DNA of 64,000 nt from JAVBMU01 sp031551755. GTDB lineage: Bacteria; Actinomycetota; Actinomycetes; Actinomycetales; Cellulomonadaceae. The stretch lies in contig JAVBNE010000012.1 of assembly GCA_031551755.1 (NCBI GenBank), positions 124,001-188,000 of the forward strand. Reading direction: 5' to 3'. A model generated the notes under the pieces. That model made no database searches and had not been told where the DNA came from. It saw only the letters and a program-made list of their open reading frames with translations. Position numbers and translations under genes: made by a program. Of this stretch, positions 28,343 through 38,141 are shown in pieces; within the stretch, counting starts at the first letter, position 1; the number at the start of each line of letters is the position of its first letter.

Positions 28343-29509
28343 ATGGCTGAGGTGGAACTCATCAGGCTGCATGAAGACGGCGAGCGGGTGGTACTCGCCG
28401 GCAAGGACGGGGTGCAAATGACCCTGCGCATCACCGAGGAGCTCCGCGCTGCCGTCCGTCGTGACCGCCCCCGCCTGGAACACCTGCGCGCGGAAGGCGC
28501 GAGTTCCCTGTCTCCCCGCGAGATCCAGTCCCGACTTCGTTCCGGGGCGACGCTGGAGGACGTGGCGGAACTGGCAGGCGTGAGCATGGATCAGATCCGC
28601 AAATTCGCCGGCCCGGTATTGGCCGAGCGTGAGTTCGTGATCGGTCGTGCACGCGCGTGGGAGAGCCGCGCGAACGGCGGACCCACCCTCGACGATCTGG
28701 TGGCCCAACGGCTGCCGGCGCGAGGCGTGGAACCGGAGTCGATCGACTGGTCCGCGACACGTGACGGCACCAGCCCATGGACGGTGACCGCCGCCTTCGA
28801 CATCGACGGTCACACCAAGACCGCGCAGTGGTCGTACGACATGGCCACCCGCACGCTGCACGCCTTGGACGACGAGGCACGCTGGCTCTCGCAAACTGAT
28901 CTGGAACAAACCCCGCACCCCGGGCGGACGGCATTCTTCGATGCCGAGGCGGCGAGTCCACGCCTGGCGGCCGTCGCTGATCGGCCGCTTTTCGGGGCGA
29001 ACCCACTCATTCCCGAAGACGATCCGGTGGAAGAAACCGTCGAGTTGCTCGACGATCTGTCCCACCGGCGCGGTCTGCGCCCGGGCCCAGGGGCCGACGA
29101 ACCCGACGACGTGGTCTCAGGCGATGAGTTTTCCCAGGCCGGATTCGACCTCAGCACCCTGAGCACGCCGGTGTGGCCGCGCGTCGGTGCGACTCCTGTG
29201 CAGGACGACGGCGCCACCGTCGTCGAGTTGCCGGACCGATCCCGACGCGAGGGACCCAACCGGGCACGGTCGACGCATCCCTCGGCGGCCTTGACGGGCG
29301 GCTCCGACCGCAACGGGAAGAAGGAACGCGGCCGGACCACCCGGCGCACGCCCACCAGCCAGACTCCGGCGCCACCTCCGGAACCCGCCGACGAGCCAGA
29401 ACCCGAGAACCCCGCTCCCGCACCCGGCACGCGTAAGCCGAACCGCCGCACCCGGGCGAAGGTGCCGAGCCTGGACGACATCGTCTTCGGGGTCAAGCCG
29501 CGGGAATGA
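28343..29509 (+). CDS. sepH: Septation protein SepH
   Basis: 388 residues, actinobacterial cell-division protein that binds FtsZ and stimulates its assembly. The N-terminal DUF3071 domain (MAEVELIRLHEDGERVVLAG; ITEELRAAVRRDR) contains the helix-turn-helix SPREIQSRLRSGATLEDVAE. A WTVTAAFDIDG ... TAQWSYD strand pair follows, then a long disordered C terminus rich in Arg/Pro/Glu ending TRAKVPSLDDIVFGVKP. The ATG at 28343 has GGAGG 7 bases upstream; the longer frame from 28208 is unsupported. Confidence 0.93.
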   Translation: MAEVELIRLHEDGERVVLAGKDGVQMTLRITEELRAAVRRDRPRLEHLRAEGASSLSPREIQSRLRSGATLEDVAELAGVSMDQIRKFAGPVLAEREFVIGRARAWESRANGGPTLDDLVAQRLPARGVEPESIDWSATRDGTSPWTVTAAFDIDGHTKTAQWSYDMATRTLHALDDEARWLSQTDLEQTPHPGRTAFFDAEAASPRLAAVADRPLFGANPLIPEDDPVEETVELLDDLSHRRGLRPGPGADEPDDVVSGDEFSQAGFDLSTLSTPVWPRVGATPVQDDGATVVELPDRSRREGPNRARSTHPSAALTGGSDRNGKKERGRTTRRTPTSQTPAPPPEPADEPEPENPAPAPGTRKPNRRTRAKVPSLDDIVFGVKPRE

Positions 29510-29543
29510 CCTCGCCCCGCGGGCGCCCGGCCACCACCTGCCC

Positions 29544-30206
29544 TCAGGTCGCGGCTGGGCGCTCCGGTGCGAATTCCAGCGGCAATCCGCCCGGGGCCGA
29601 GCGCACCCGGGCCACCGACTCGGTCATCCGGCGCATGTGATGTCGCCGGCACAAAACCTCGTAGGCCACAGTGCCACCCGCGCCCTCGACATCGCCGATC
29701 ACCACCTGCTCCCCTTCGACGACCATCCGCCCGTCGACGGTCCGGGCGTTATGGGTAGCCCGCGCCCCGCACCAGCACAACGACCGCACCTGCAGGACTT
29801 CCACCCGGTCCGCCAACTCGATCAGCCGGGCCGAACCAGGGAACAGTCGCGTGCGGAAATCCGCGGTGATTCCGAAGGCATAGACGTCGATCTCGGCCTC
29901 GTCGACGAGCCGGGCCAACTGCTCGATCTGGGTGGGGGCATAGAACTGGGCCTCATCGCAGACGAGGTAGTCCACATCCATCCCGGGGGGACGCGTGAGG
30001 TCGGCCCAGAAGTCGGTGTCGTCGCGCACCTCACGGGCGACCACCTCCAACCCGAGTCGGGATGAGATCCGGTCAGCGCCCGCACGGTCGTTGCGGGTGT
30101 AGATCAGGCCCCGGCGCCCCCGGGCACGATGGTTGTAGTCGAGTTGCAGGGCCAGCGTCGACTTACCGCAGTCCATGGTCCCGGAGAAGAACACGAGCTC
30201 AGCCAT
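29544..30206 (-). CDS. tdk: Thymidine kinase
   Basis: Salvage enzyme phosphorylating thymidine to dTMP with ATP; 220 residues, type II family. P-loop FFSGTMDCGKST (residues 6-17), the DEAQF metal/switch motif (84-88), the lasso/zinc part with CWCGARATHNAR and LCRRHH. GAAGGA precedes the start. Convergent with sepH and 9 bases downstream of the phosphodiesterase-like gene, so probably one transcript with it. Confidence 0.95.
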   Translation of the reverse strand: MAELVFFSGTMDCGKSTLALQLDYNHRARGRRGLIYTRNDRAGADRISSRLGLEVVAREVRDDTDFWADLTRPPGMDVDYLVCDEAQFYAPTQIEQLARLVDEAEIDVYAFGITADFRTRLFPGSARLIELADRVEVLQVRSLCWCGARATHNARTVDGRMVVEGEQVVIGDVEGAGGTVAYEVLCRRHHMRRMTESVARVRSAPGGLPLEFAPERPAAT

Positions 30207-30215
30207 GACCGTCCT

Positions 30216-31397
30216 TCACATGCTCGCCACGAGCAACGGGACCTGCATCTCGGCCTCGGTCAGTGAGCCGTGAACACCGACGAGGTTGATGGCCGCCGCG
30301 CTGTGCACCCGGGAGTCCACGACGGTGGCCCGCTCCCGCATGGCCACGACGACGTCACCCACCGCGGGCTCAACCTCGACACGCATAGCCGGTCCCAAGA
30401 GACCACCGGCCAGGACCTCCGCCCTGGTCCAGACCAGAGCGGCGTCACCGAGCACCTCCCGCCAGCGCTCCGCCACGGCCGGTGCGTCATCGGGCTCGGT
30501 GTACAGGTGCATCGCACGTGGCTCTCCCCCGACAAGGAGAACGCCAGCTGACAGTGCGGGGGTGGTGGCCACATCCCAACGCCGGTTCGGGTCCACGTCG
30601 ATCATTCCGTGATCAGCGGTGACCAACAGCAACGTCCCGGGTGGGGCGGAGCCTGCCAGCCGGGCCAGCTCGCGGTCCAGCCCCTCCAACTCGGCGCACC
30701 ACTGAGTGGACGAGCAACCGAACCCATGGCCGGCCTTGTCGACATCACCCCAGTAGAGGTACACCAGCCCGGGATGTCGCAGGGCCGCGAGGGCGGCGTC
30801 CACCCGCTCGGCGAGGGATTCGGCCGGCACGTACGCACCACCGCGCAGCGCAGCCACAGTCATCCCCGATCCAGCGAATCTTGCCGGACCGGTCGACGTC
30901 ACCGCACGCCCCTGGTCGGCGAGGACAGCGAATAACTGGGCTTCCTGCTGCACGGCGGCCGGTTCGGCGGCGCCTTCCCACGAGACCATATTGGCCAGCG
31001 CGCCGGTAACGGGATTGCGCTGGGTATATCCGAGGATTCCCGTGCGGCCCGGGGAGGTTCCGGTACCGAAGCTGCCGATCGCGGCGGCCGTCGTGCTGGG
31101 GAACACGCTCGTCAGCAACCTTTGGGTGGGTCGCAAGGAGCGTAGGAAGGGGGCGTGCCCGGCCCACTGCGTCAGGTTGGCATGCCCCAGCCCATCAACG
31201 AGGACGACCAGCACCCGGTCTGCCGTCGGCAAATCGAGCGCCGCGCGGGCGTCCGCACCCGCCAACCCGGTCGCGGTACTGACCGGCACACCGAGGCAGT
31301 CGAGGGCGGCCGGCAGAACTGCCGCCAGTCCCCCGGTTCCATAGTCCGGCGGCAACAGTCCAGCGGGCAGTGCCATGTGCGGCGGCGAGCCCTTCAC
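30216..31397 (-). CDS. Alkaline-phosphatase-superfamily nucleotide pyrophosphatase/phosphodiesterase
   Basis: 393 residues. Metal ligands and the nucleophile of the type I phosphodiesterase (NPP) group are visible: VLVVLVDGLGHANL (Asp), SVFPSTTAAAIGSFGTG (Thr nucleophile), YWGDVDKAGHGFG (Asp/His) and LLVTADHGMIDV (Asp/His). No signal peptide, so it appears cytoplasmic. The GTG at 31397 overlaps the DUF5998 stop (GTGA); an ATG seven codons later (MALPAGLLPP) is an alternative start. The substrate is unknown. Confidence 0.85.
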   Translation of the reverse strand: MKGSPPHMALPAGLLPPDYGTGGLAAVLPAALDCLGVPVSTATGLAGADARAALDLPTADRVLVVLVDGLGHANLTQWAGHAPFLRSLRPTQRLLTSVFPSTTAAAIGSFGTGTSPGRTGILGYTQRNPVTGALANMVSWEGAAEPAAVQQEAQLFAVLADQGRAVTSTGPARFAGSGMTVAALRGGAYVPAESLAERVDAALAALRHPGLVYLYWGDVDKAGHGFGCSSTQWCAELEGLDRELARLAGSAPPGTLLLVTADHGMIDVDPNRRWDVATTPALSAGVLLVGGEPRAMHLYTEPDDAPAVAERWREVLGDAALVWTRAEVLAGGLLGPAMRVEVEPAVGDVVVAMRERATVVDSRVHSAAAINLVGVHGSLTEAEMQVPLLVASM

Positions 31398-31987
31398 CGG
31401 GAAAATCGGTGGGATGTCGCTGCCGACAGGGCGCGGGCGAAGTCGACCGCGGCCCGGGTCGCGTCCCGGCCTTCGGCATCGGCGCTGATCCGGACGACGA
31501 CGTCATCGGGCACCAACTGGCCCGTGAGACCGTGGTCGGCGTCGCATTCGGGATCGGGGCACTGGGCGGGCTCCAGATCAATGCGAGCGTTGGCGCCCCA
31601 TCCCACAGCCAGGGTGACCTCCAGCGGCGCATCGCCGGCGCGGTAGCGCTGCGGTTCGCTCACGACGTGGCTGATCGCGACCGAGCGGATCTCGCCGAGC
31701 GGCACGCATTCGGTGGTGGTGGCGGCCGCCGCTGACGGGTTCTCGCTGTCTGCCGGGTGGTCATCCACGTGCGAGGCCAGGAAGCGGCTGGGTGTCAACA
31801 CCAGCACCGTCAGGTGCCGGCGGATCTCCGAAGCGTCGAAGGTGGTCTCTGTCAGGACCAGGAAGGACCGGATCTCCTCACCTGCGAGCGCGATATCAAC
31901 GACGTCGCGGATGAGTTCGGGGTAGTACCCGGCACGATCCAGTTCGGTGGTCAGATTCTGCCAGGCTTGGGAGGCTACGTGGGACAC
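31394..31987 (-). CDS. DUF5998 protein
   Basis: 197 residues. The family pattern includes NLTTELDRAGYYPELIRDVV, ETTFDASEIRRHLTVLVLTP and a C-terminal acidic RISADAEGRDATRAAVDFAR. A cysteine/aspartate segment (CPDPECDADHG) may bind metal. The GTG at 31987 has GGAGG 7 bases upstream, whereas the longer frame to 32044 overlaps the neighbouring stop. Cytoplasmic; function unknown; coupled to the phosphodiesterase-like gene. Confidence 0.88.
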   Translation of the reverse strand: MSHVASQAWQNLTTELDRAGYYPELIRDVVDIALAGEEIRSFLVLTETTFDASEIRRHLTVLVLTPSRFLASHVDDHPADSENPSAAAATTTECVPLGEIRSVAISHVVSEPQRYRAGDAPLEVTLAVGWGANARIDLEPAQCPDPECDADHGLTGQLVPDDVVVRISADAEGRDATRAAVDFARALSAATSHRFSR

Positions 31988-32040
31988 GGCCCCATCCTCC
32001 CACCCTCTGCCCCACACCGGTGAATCAGGCGGCGTGGAGA

Positions 32041-34791
32041 TCACTCCGGAAGCGCACGTCGCATCGCATCCGCCCGCTGCACGTCCTCGATCGTAGCGTT
32101 GGCGCTGAGCACCGCAACGCCCCGTTCCGCGACGACGACCGGATACAACTCGAGCACCCGCAGCTCCGGCAGGTCGTCGGCCATCACCGCGACGCGTCCC
32201 AGTAGGTCCTCCAAGGCAGCCGTATCGGCCTTCGGTGAGCCGAGGTAGCCGAAGAGACGCGGAGCGGCCCGGACGGAACGGATCATCTGCGAGACGTCGT
32301 CGGTGGTCAGCGGTGGGATTCGGGAGGAGATGTCACCCAGCAGGTCAACCGCGTCCCCCGCCAGCCCGAAGGACACGACCGGCCCGAAGAGTGGATCCTC
32401 GGAGGACTGGACCGCACAGGCCACGCCTGCGGTCGCCATTGCCTGGACTTCCAACGGGGCTTGCGAGGTGTCGGGCAAGACCCCGGTCAGCGTTGACCTC
32501 ATCGCCGCGACCGCCGCCCGCAGATCCGCCTCGGTGCCGATGTCGAGGCGCACCGCACCCAGATCGGAACGGTGCCGTAGCGCAGGCGCGGTGCTTTTCA
32601 GCGCCACCGGCCAGCCGAGGTCGACGGCGGCCGCGACTGCCTCGTCGGCCGTCGAGATCACCCGAGACGGCCACAACTGGATGCCGTAGCAGCCCAGGAG
32701 TTCGGCCAGCGTCTCGCCGCTGATCGGCACCTCGCCAGAACGGGACTTCACCAGTTCATCAACGATCGCCCGAGCTCGCGCGGCATCGATCCCGGCAGGG
32801 TCCAGCGGTCCACCGTGGTCAGCCTCCCGCCACATGGCGTACCGGACGACCGCACCGAGGGCGGCGATGGCGGATTGGGCCGTCGCATACGCGGGGACCC
32901 GGCAACGGTTGCCGTCCGTGTCGGTTGCTGTGAGCTCGTCGGTCAGCCCGTGCAATTCGAGGAAGGTCGCGACCGTCGGCCGGCCGGTGCGGGCCGCCGC
33001 CTGCGCGATGCGCCGCGACACCTGCGGGTCGCGGTCGCCCACGACGGGCACGTAGACGGCAGCCACCGCGTCACACACCCCGTCGGCGTAGATCGCCTCG
33101 ACGGCCGCGTCCAAGGTGGCGGCGTCCGCGCCCTCGGGCAGGTACTGCGTGGCCGAAACCTGGAGGCCGGCGGAGGTGGCAGCCTCAGCCACCAGCGCGG
33201 CGAAGGCGGCTGAGCTGGCGAGGATGCCCAACCGCCGCCCAGCGGGTAGGGGCTGATGCGCCAAGAGCTGCGCGATGTCCACCATCTGGTGGGTGTTCTC
33301 GGCCCGGATCACCCCGGACTGGCGAAGCATCTCGTCCAGCGTCCGGCGCGGTGCCCGCGTGCGACGCACCGCATGCCCCGGCGGTACCACGTGCCCCGTC
33401 CGTCCGGCAATAACCACTACTACGGGTTTGACCGCCGCCAACCGGCGGGCAATGCGCGAGAACTTACGCGGGTTCCCGATGGACTCGAGATACAGGCAGG
33501 CCACCGAGGTCGCCGGGTCCTCCTGCCAGAACTGCATGACGTCGTTTCCTGAGACGTCGGCACGGTGCCCGGAGGACAGAAAGGAGGACACCCCCAGCCC
33601 GCGGTGGCCCACGGTCGCCAGAAGCATCACGGCGGTCGGCGCCGACTGGCAGAACACTCCGACCGTGCCCGCCACCGGCAGTTCCCGGGCCAACGTGGCA
33701 GCCAAAGGCGAGTCCGTTCCGGTGGTGAACAGGCCATAACTGGCCGGGCCGACGACCCGCATGCCACCCGCATGGGCCGCTCGCACCAGGTCACGTTGCC
33801 TGGCCAGCCCGTCGGCGCCTTGGTCGCCGTAGCCCTGCGTGAGCACGACGACGCCCCGTACACCCAACCGGGCCAGGCCCAGGACGGCGTCGGCGGAATC
33901 TGCTGGCGGGAGTGCCAAGACAGCCAAGTCGATCGGGCCGGTGACCTCAGCCAGGGAACGGACCACCAGCACCCCGTCGGCGGCCCCGTCGCCCGAACCG
34001 ACGACCACCACCTCGACGTCGGGGCTGAGGTGGGCAAGCGCGGCGGCAGCACGGGCGGCGATGTCGTGTTCGAGACTCGGGCCGTCCTCGGCATCCGGAC
34101 CGACGACCACCACGGAACGGGCCGCGAAGAGTCCCTGCATGCTCCGGGCCTCGGCGCGGTGTTCCCGGTCGGCCATCACGGCACGTGACCTCTGGGTGGG
34201 GTCGAGGTCGAAACTCACCGAGACCACGCCGTCCTCGACGTGTTGGCTCAGTTCGTAACCGGCTTCGCGGAAGACGGCGAGCATCTTGCCGTTCTGTGGC
34301 AGCACCTCCGCGGTGAACCGTTGCACACCCCGTTCACGGGCTGCGGCTGCCAGGTGTTCAAGGAGGACCGACCCCAGTCCCCGGCCCTGCTCGGAATCCG
34401 AGATGTTGAAGGCCACCTCGGCCTCATGGGCGAAGGTCCGGTCGTAGCGGGCGACTCCGATGATGTCCTGATCGTCCTCACTCTGCGCATCGGCACGGGC
34501 ACGGACGGCGACCAGGGCGACCCGGTCGGTGTAGTCGACGCGGGTGAACCGTTCCAGGTCGCGGTCCGAGAGCCGTTCCATGTAGGCGAAGAAGCGCAGA
34601 TAGGTGGACTGTTCGGACTGGCCCATGTGGAATCGCTGCAGCGCATCGGCGTCGTCGGGGCGGATCGGCCGCACGTGCGAGGTGCTGCCGTCTCGCAGGA
34701 CGACGTCGGCCTCCCACTCGATGGGGTACTGCGGCCCCTCATCGACGAGTTGCTCAGAAGTACCGGATACGGCCGAAACATCGTCGTCCAC
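32041..34791 (-). CDS. GNAT acetyltransferase fused to NDP-forming acyl-CoA synthetase (protein lysine acetyltransferase, Pat type)
   Basis: 916 residues. An N-terminal GNAT domain (about 30-200; acetyl-CoA loop SEQGRGLGSVLLEHL) precedes a CoA-binding Rossmann domain (FAARSVVVVGP), a succinyl-CoA-ligase-like region (GVFCQSAPTAVMLL, FLSSGHRADVSGND) and a C-terminal ATP-grasp domain (ETLAELLGCYGIQLWPSRV). GNAT-first order is the arrangement of actinomycete Pat enzymes, which acetylate acetyl-CoA synthetase and other lysines and sense metabolites through the large domain. The GTG start has TAGCCT 6 bases upstream and no ribosome site. Divergent from parC. Confidence 0.9.
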   Translation of the reverse strand: MDDDVSAVSGTSEQLVDEGPQYPIEWEADVVLRDGSTSHVRPIRPDDADALQRFHMGQSEQSTYLRFFAYMERLSDRDLERFTRVDYTDRVALVAVRARADAQSEDDQDIIGVARYDRTFAHEAEVAFNISDSEQGRGLGSVLLEHLAAAARERGVQRFTAEVLPQNGKMLAVFREAGYELSQHVEDGVVSVSFDLDPTQRSRAVMADREHRAEARSMQGLFAARSVVVVGPDAEDGPSLEHDIAARAAAALAHLSPDVEVVVVGSGDGAADGVLVVRSLAEVTGPIDLAVLALPPADSADAVLGLARLGVRGVVVLTQGYGDQGADGLARQRDLVRAAHAGGMRVVGPASYGLFTTGTDSPLAATLARELPVAGTVGVFCQSAPTAVMLLATVGHRGLGVSSFLSSGHRADVSGNDVMQFWQEDPATSVACLYLESIGNPRKFSRIARRLAAVKPVVVVIAGRTGHVVPPGHAVRRTRAPRRTLDEMLRQSGVIRAENTHQMVDIAQLLAHQPLPAGRRLGILASSAAFAALVAEAATSAGLQVSATQYLPEGADAATLDAAVEAIYADGVCDAVAAVYVPVVGDRDPQVSRRIAQAAARTGRPTVATFLELHGLTDELTATDTDGNRCRVPAYATAQSAIAALGAVVRYAMWREADHGGPLDPAGIDAARARAIVDELVKSRSGEVPISGETLAELLGCYGIQLWPSRVISTADEAVAAAVDLGWPVALKSTAPALRHRSDLGAVRLDIGTEADLRAAVAAMRSTLTGVLPDTSQAPLEVQAMATAGVACAVQSSEDPLFGPVVSFGLAGDAVDLLGDISSRIPPLTTDDVSQMIRSVRAAPRLFGYLGSPKADTAALEDLLGRVAVMADDLPELRVLELYPVVVAERGVAVLSANATIEDVQRADAMRRALPE

Positions 34792-34797
34792 ATGCCT

Positions 34798-34803
34798 AGG
34801 CTA
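34798..34803 (-). promoter_or_regulatory. -10 box of the GNAT/acyl-CoA synthetase gene (TAGCCT)
   Basis: TAGCCT on the minus strand, 6 bases before the GTG start; probable leaderless promoter. The rest of the 169-base divergent gap to parC shows a possible TACTCT -10 for parC but no clear operator. Confidence 0.4.
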
Positions 34804-34960
34804 TGCGCCCGAGGCGACGGCACGCCATGAACTCGCCGCGTGGTCTCTTCGGTTCCACCGACTGGGCGCGGTGTGCCGTCATCGTCGGAGGTGTGGCGTA
34901 CTCTCGCGGTCGTAACCATCTTGGCGCGCAGCGCCCGAACCCGCAGGAGCCCGCACCCCC

Positions 34961-37414
34961 ATGGCGCGTAAGACCTCCACGCCGGCCGACCCGAACGAGG
35001 CCACCGGAACGATCATCGACATCGATGTCGCCACGGAGATGAAGGGGTCGTTCCTGGAGTACGCGTATTCGGTGATCTACTCCCGCGCGCTTCCCGATGC
35101 GCGGGACGGGCTCAAACCCGTGCAGCGGCGCATCCTCTTCCAGATGTCGGACATGGGACTGCGGCCGGACCGGCCGTATGTGAAGTCTGCCCGGGTGGTC
35201 GGCGACGTCATGGGCAAGCTCCACCCCCACGGGGACACCGCCATCTACGACGCGTTGGTCCGGTTGGCCCAGCCCTTCTCGCTGCGGTTGCCGTTGGTCG
35301 ATGGCCACGGGAACTTCGGCTCCCTCGACGACGGCCCGGCCGCCCCCCGGTACACCGAGGCGCGCCTCGCGCCGTCCGCGATGGCGATGACCACGGGGTT
35401 GGACGAGGACGTCGTGGATTTCGTCCCCAACTACGACAACAAGCTCCTGCAACCCGAGGTGCTGCCCGCCGCAATCCCGAACCTGCTGGTCAACGGCGCT
35501 GCTGGGATCGCGGTCGGTATGGCCACCAACATGGCGCCGCACAACCTCGTAGAGGTGATCGCCGCCGCGCGGCACCTGCTCTCCCACCCCGACGCCGACC
35601 TGGAAGCGTTGCTGCGCTTCATCCCGGGGCCGGACCTGCCCACGGGCGGGAAGATCGTCGGCCTCGACGGCATCCGGGATGCCTACCGCACGGGCCGTGG
35701 CACGTTCCGTACCCGGGCCACGGCACGGGTCGAGAAGGTCACCGCTCGCCGCCAGGGCATCGTCATCACCGAGCTACCGTATCTGGTCGGTCCCGAGAAG
35801 GTGATCGAGAAGATCGCCGAGGGGGTCAAGTCCAAGAAGATCCAAGGCGTCACCGCGGCCACTGACCTCACCGACCGGGAACACGGCGTGCGGCTGATGA
35901 TCGAGATCCGCACCGGTTTCAACCCCGAGGCCGTGCTCGAACAGCTCTACCGCTACACCCCGCTGGAGGACTCCTTCGGGATCAACAACGTCGCGCTCGT
36001 CGGCGGCCAGCCCCGGACGCTCGGGTTGCGGGAACTGCTGACCGTCTGGGTCGATCACCGCATCGACGTCACGCGCCGGCGCTCGGAGTACCGCCTGCGC
36101 AAGCGCTCCGAACGGTTGCACCTGGTCGAAGGGCTGCTGTTGGCCATCGTCGATATCGACGAGGTCATCCAGGTCATTCGGTCCTCCGACGACGCTCGCG
36201 CGGCCCATGCCCGGTTGCGGACGGTCTTCGACCTGTCGGATCCGCAGGCGGAGTACATCCTCGAACTCCAGCTGCGCCGGCTGACGAAGTTCTCCCGGAT
36301 CGAACTGGAGAAAGAGCAGACCGAACTCGCCAAGCAGATCGCGGACCTCAAGGAGATCCTGAGCGACGACGCGAAGCTACGCGCCCTGGTTTCCCGCGAG
36401 ATGGCCGACGTCGCCAAGACCTATGGCACACCCCGGCGCACCGTCTTGCTGGAGTCGGCCGGGGTATCGGCGACGGCGGCACCCGCCGCGGCCATCCCGC
36501 TGCAGGTCGAGGACACTCCGTGCTGGGTGCTGATGTCGGCCGACGGGTTGGTGGCCCGCACGAGCGACGACACCGAACCCGCGGTGAACGGCCCCCGGCT
36601 GGCGCACGACGTGCTCCGCGCCTGGGTACCGGCGACTGCCCGTGGGGATGTCGGTCTGGTGACCAGCGCCGGCCGCATGGTCCGGGTCTCCGTGCTTGAC
36701 CTGCCGACCATTCCCCCGACCGACGGCGTCCCGAGCTTGTCCGGTGGTGCCCCGATCGCTGAGGTAGTGGCGTTGGAGGCCGGCGAAACGGCCGTCTCGA
36801 TCACCTCCCTGGACTCCGACGCCGTGCCGTTGGCGCTGGGCACCGCCCAAGGCGTCATCAAGCGGGTCACCCCCGGCGACGTCCCGGCCAACCGCGACTC
36901 CTGGGAGGTGATCGGCCTCAAGGAGGGCGACACCGTGGTCGGGGCCGCGCCTGCGCCGGATGACGACGAGATCGTGCTGGTCAGCTCCGATGCGAACCTC
37001 CTGCATTTCGCGGCCTCAGCGGTACGGCCGCAGGGCAGGGCCGCAGGCGGCATGGCCGGGATGCGGTTGGCGGCCGGTCAACGGGTCGTCTTCGCCGGGG
37101 TCGTCTCGGCGGATACGCGCGACCTGACCACGGTGGTGACGATCGCGGGCTCGGCCGACGCGTTGCCGGGCACGCAGGCAGGCTCAGCGAAGGTGACACC
37201 CTATGAGCTGTACCCCGGCAAGGGCCGGGCGACGGGCGGTGTGCGGGCGCAACGGTTCTTGAAGGGCGAGGACACGCTGCTGTTGGCCTGGGTTGGGCGA
37301 GCACCGGCACGTGCCGCGGGATCCGGTGGCCAACCGCTGGAGCTGCCTGCTCTGGACCAGCGCCGGGACGGTTCCGGGTCGCCACTGTCGGCGCCGGTGG
37401 CCGTGATCGGTTAA
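34961..37414 (+). CDS. parC: DNA topoisomerase (ATP-hydrolysing) subunit A, ParC/GyrA-like
   Basis: DNA cleavage and rejoining subunit of a type IIA topoisomerase; 817 residues. The quinolone-resistance region VVGDVMGKLHPHGDTAIYDA and the catalytic tyrosine in AAPRYTEARL (Tyr131) are intact. The coiled tower (LQLRRLTKFSRIELEKEQTE) and a C-terminal beta-pinwheel follow. The GyrA-box is not apparent, which favours the second, ParC-like enzyme; the matching ParE gene lies at 59.7-61.8 kb on the other strand. AGGAG is 12 bases before the ATG. Confidence 0.92.
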   Translation: MARKTSTPADPNEATGTIIDIDVATEMKGSFLEYAYSVIYSRALPDARDGLKPVQRRILFQMSDMGLRPDRPYVKSARVVGDVMGKLHPHGDTAIYDALVRLAQPFSLRLPLVDGHGNFGSLDDGPAAPRYTEARLAPSAMAMTTGLDEDVVDFVPNYDNKLLQPEVLPAAIPNLLVNGAAGIAVGMATNMAPHNLVEVIAAARHLLSHPDADLEALLRFIPGPDLPTGGKIVGLDGIRDAYRTGRGTFRTRATARVEKVTARRQGIVITELPYLVGPEKVIEKIAEGVKSKKIQGVTAATDLTDREHGVRLMIEIRTGFNPEAVLEQLYRYTPLEDSFGINNVALVGGQPRTLGLRELLTVWVDHRIDVTRRRSEYRLRKRSERLHLVEGLLLAIVDIDEVIQVIRSSDDARAAHARLRTVFDLSDPQAEYILELQLRRLTKFSRIELEKEQTELAKQIADLKEILSDDAKLRALVSREMADVAKTYGTPRRTVLLESAGVSATAAPAAAIPLQVEDTPCWVLMSADGLVARTSDDTEPAVNGPRLAHDVLRAWVPATARGDVGLVTSAGRMVRVSVLDLPTIPPTDGVPSLSGGAPIAEVVALEAGETAVSITSLDSDAVPLALGTAQGVIKRVTPGDVPANRDSWEVIGLKEGDTVVGAAPAPDDDEIVLVSSDANLLHFAASAVRPQGRAAGGMAGMRLAAGQRVVFAGVVSADTRDLTTVVTIAGSADALPGTQAGSAKVTPYELYPGKGRATGGVRAQRFLKGEDTLLLAWVGRAPARAAGSGGQPLELPALDQRRDGSGSPLSAPVAVIG

Positions 37415-37447
37415 CGGAGCCCGCAGGTCGACCACGCAGCCGTCAGG

Positions 37448-37882
37448 TCAACCGCCTCGGCGCGCCTCAGTCCATGGGTCCACCAGCGGCAATCCGCTGA
37501 GTTCGAAGTCCCTGGTGTTCCGAGTCGCCAGCCGTGCACCGTGTGCGAGGCAGATCGCTGCGATCTGACCGTCGGCCGCGGAGACCCTCCGACCCGCCGA
37601 CTCACCTGCAGCCGCGAGTAGGCCGAAGCGCCGGGCGGCAGCAGTGCCGTACGGCAGAACCCGACCGGCGAAGAGGCGCTCCACCGCATCGTCGACGGCG
37701 TCCGCGATGGCTGCACGCCGTCGCCCTTGCCGCAGGCGAGCGACGCCATATGCCAACTCACCCACGGACACGGCCGTCAGGTAAACATCCGGCTTTGGTT
37801 GACGGTCCAACCACTCGACCACGCGAGCATCGGGTTGGCGCCGAATGACTTCCAAGACGACGTTCGTGTCCAACACGATCAT
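37448..37882 (-). CDS. VapC/FitB-type PIN-domain toxin
   Basis: 144 residues. The PIN ribonuclease acidic residues are visible in MIVLDTNVVLEVIR (Asp5), AVSVGELAYG (Glu), SAADGQIAAICLAHG (Asp) and LATRNTRDFEL (Asp), so the active site is complete. It would cleave RNA when freed from its antitoxin. The ATG overlaps the antitoxin stop by 4 bases. The FitB-like subgroup is suggested by the ribbon-helix-helix partner. Confidence 0.92.
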   Translation of the reverse strand: MIVLDTNVVLEVIRRQPDARVVEWLDRQPKPDVYLTAVSVGELAYGVARLRQGRRRAAIADAVDDAVERLFAGRVLPYGTAAARRFGLLAAAGESAGRRVSAADGQIAAICLAHGARLATRNTRDFELSGLPLVDPWTEARRGG

Positions 37883-38127
37883 TCGTCGAAGTCCACGTAG
37901 ACAGCGGGTTCATCCCGGCGAGGCAGCGCCAGGTCCACGTCGAGCCCGGCGAAGCGTTCCCGCAGAAGGGTTCCGAGGCCGGGTCCGACGTCCTCGCCAG
38001 GGTCGGCGACCGCGGCAGCGAGCGTCTCCCTGATCTCCTGTTCCATGGAGCGTCCGTGCTGAGCAGCCCGAACCCGCAGACGGTCCCGCACCGAGTCATC
38101 AAGTCCCCGAACAGTCACTGTGGCCAT
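37879..38127 (-). CDS. FitA-type ribbon-helix-helix antitoxin
   Basis: 82 residues. The N terminus is the DNA-binding ribbon-helix-helix (ATVTVRGLDDSVRDRLRVRA, then HGRSMEQEIRETL). The acidic, Pro-containing C terminus (LALPRRDEPAVYVDFDE) should insert into the PIN toxin active site. The ribosome site GGAGGTGATC is fully complementary to the 16S anti-Shine-Dalgarno, 4 bases before the ATG, so antitoxin would be made in excess. The promoter contains a GCTAGC repeat, the likely autorepression operator. Confidence 0.92.
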   Translation of the reverse strand: MATVTVRGLDDSVRDRLRVRAAQHGRSMEQEIRETLAAAVADPGEDVGPGLGTLLRERFAGLDVDLALPRRDEPAVYVDFDE

Positions 38128-38141
38128 GTTCGATCACCTCC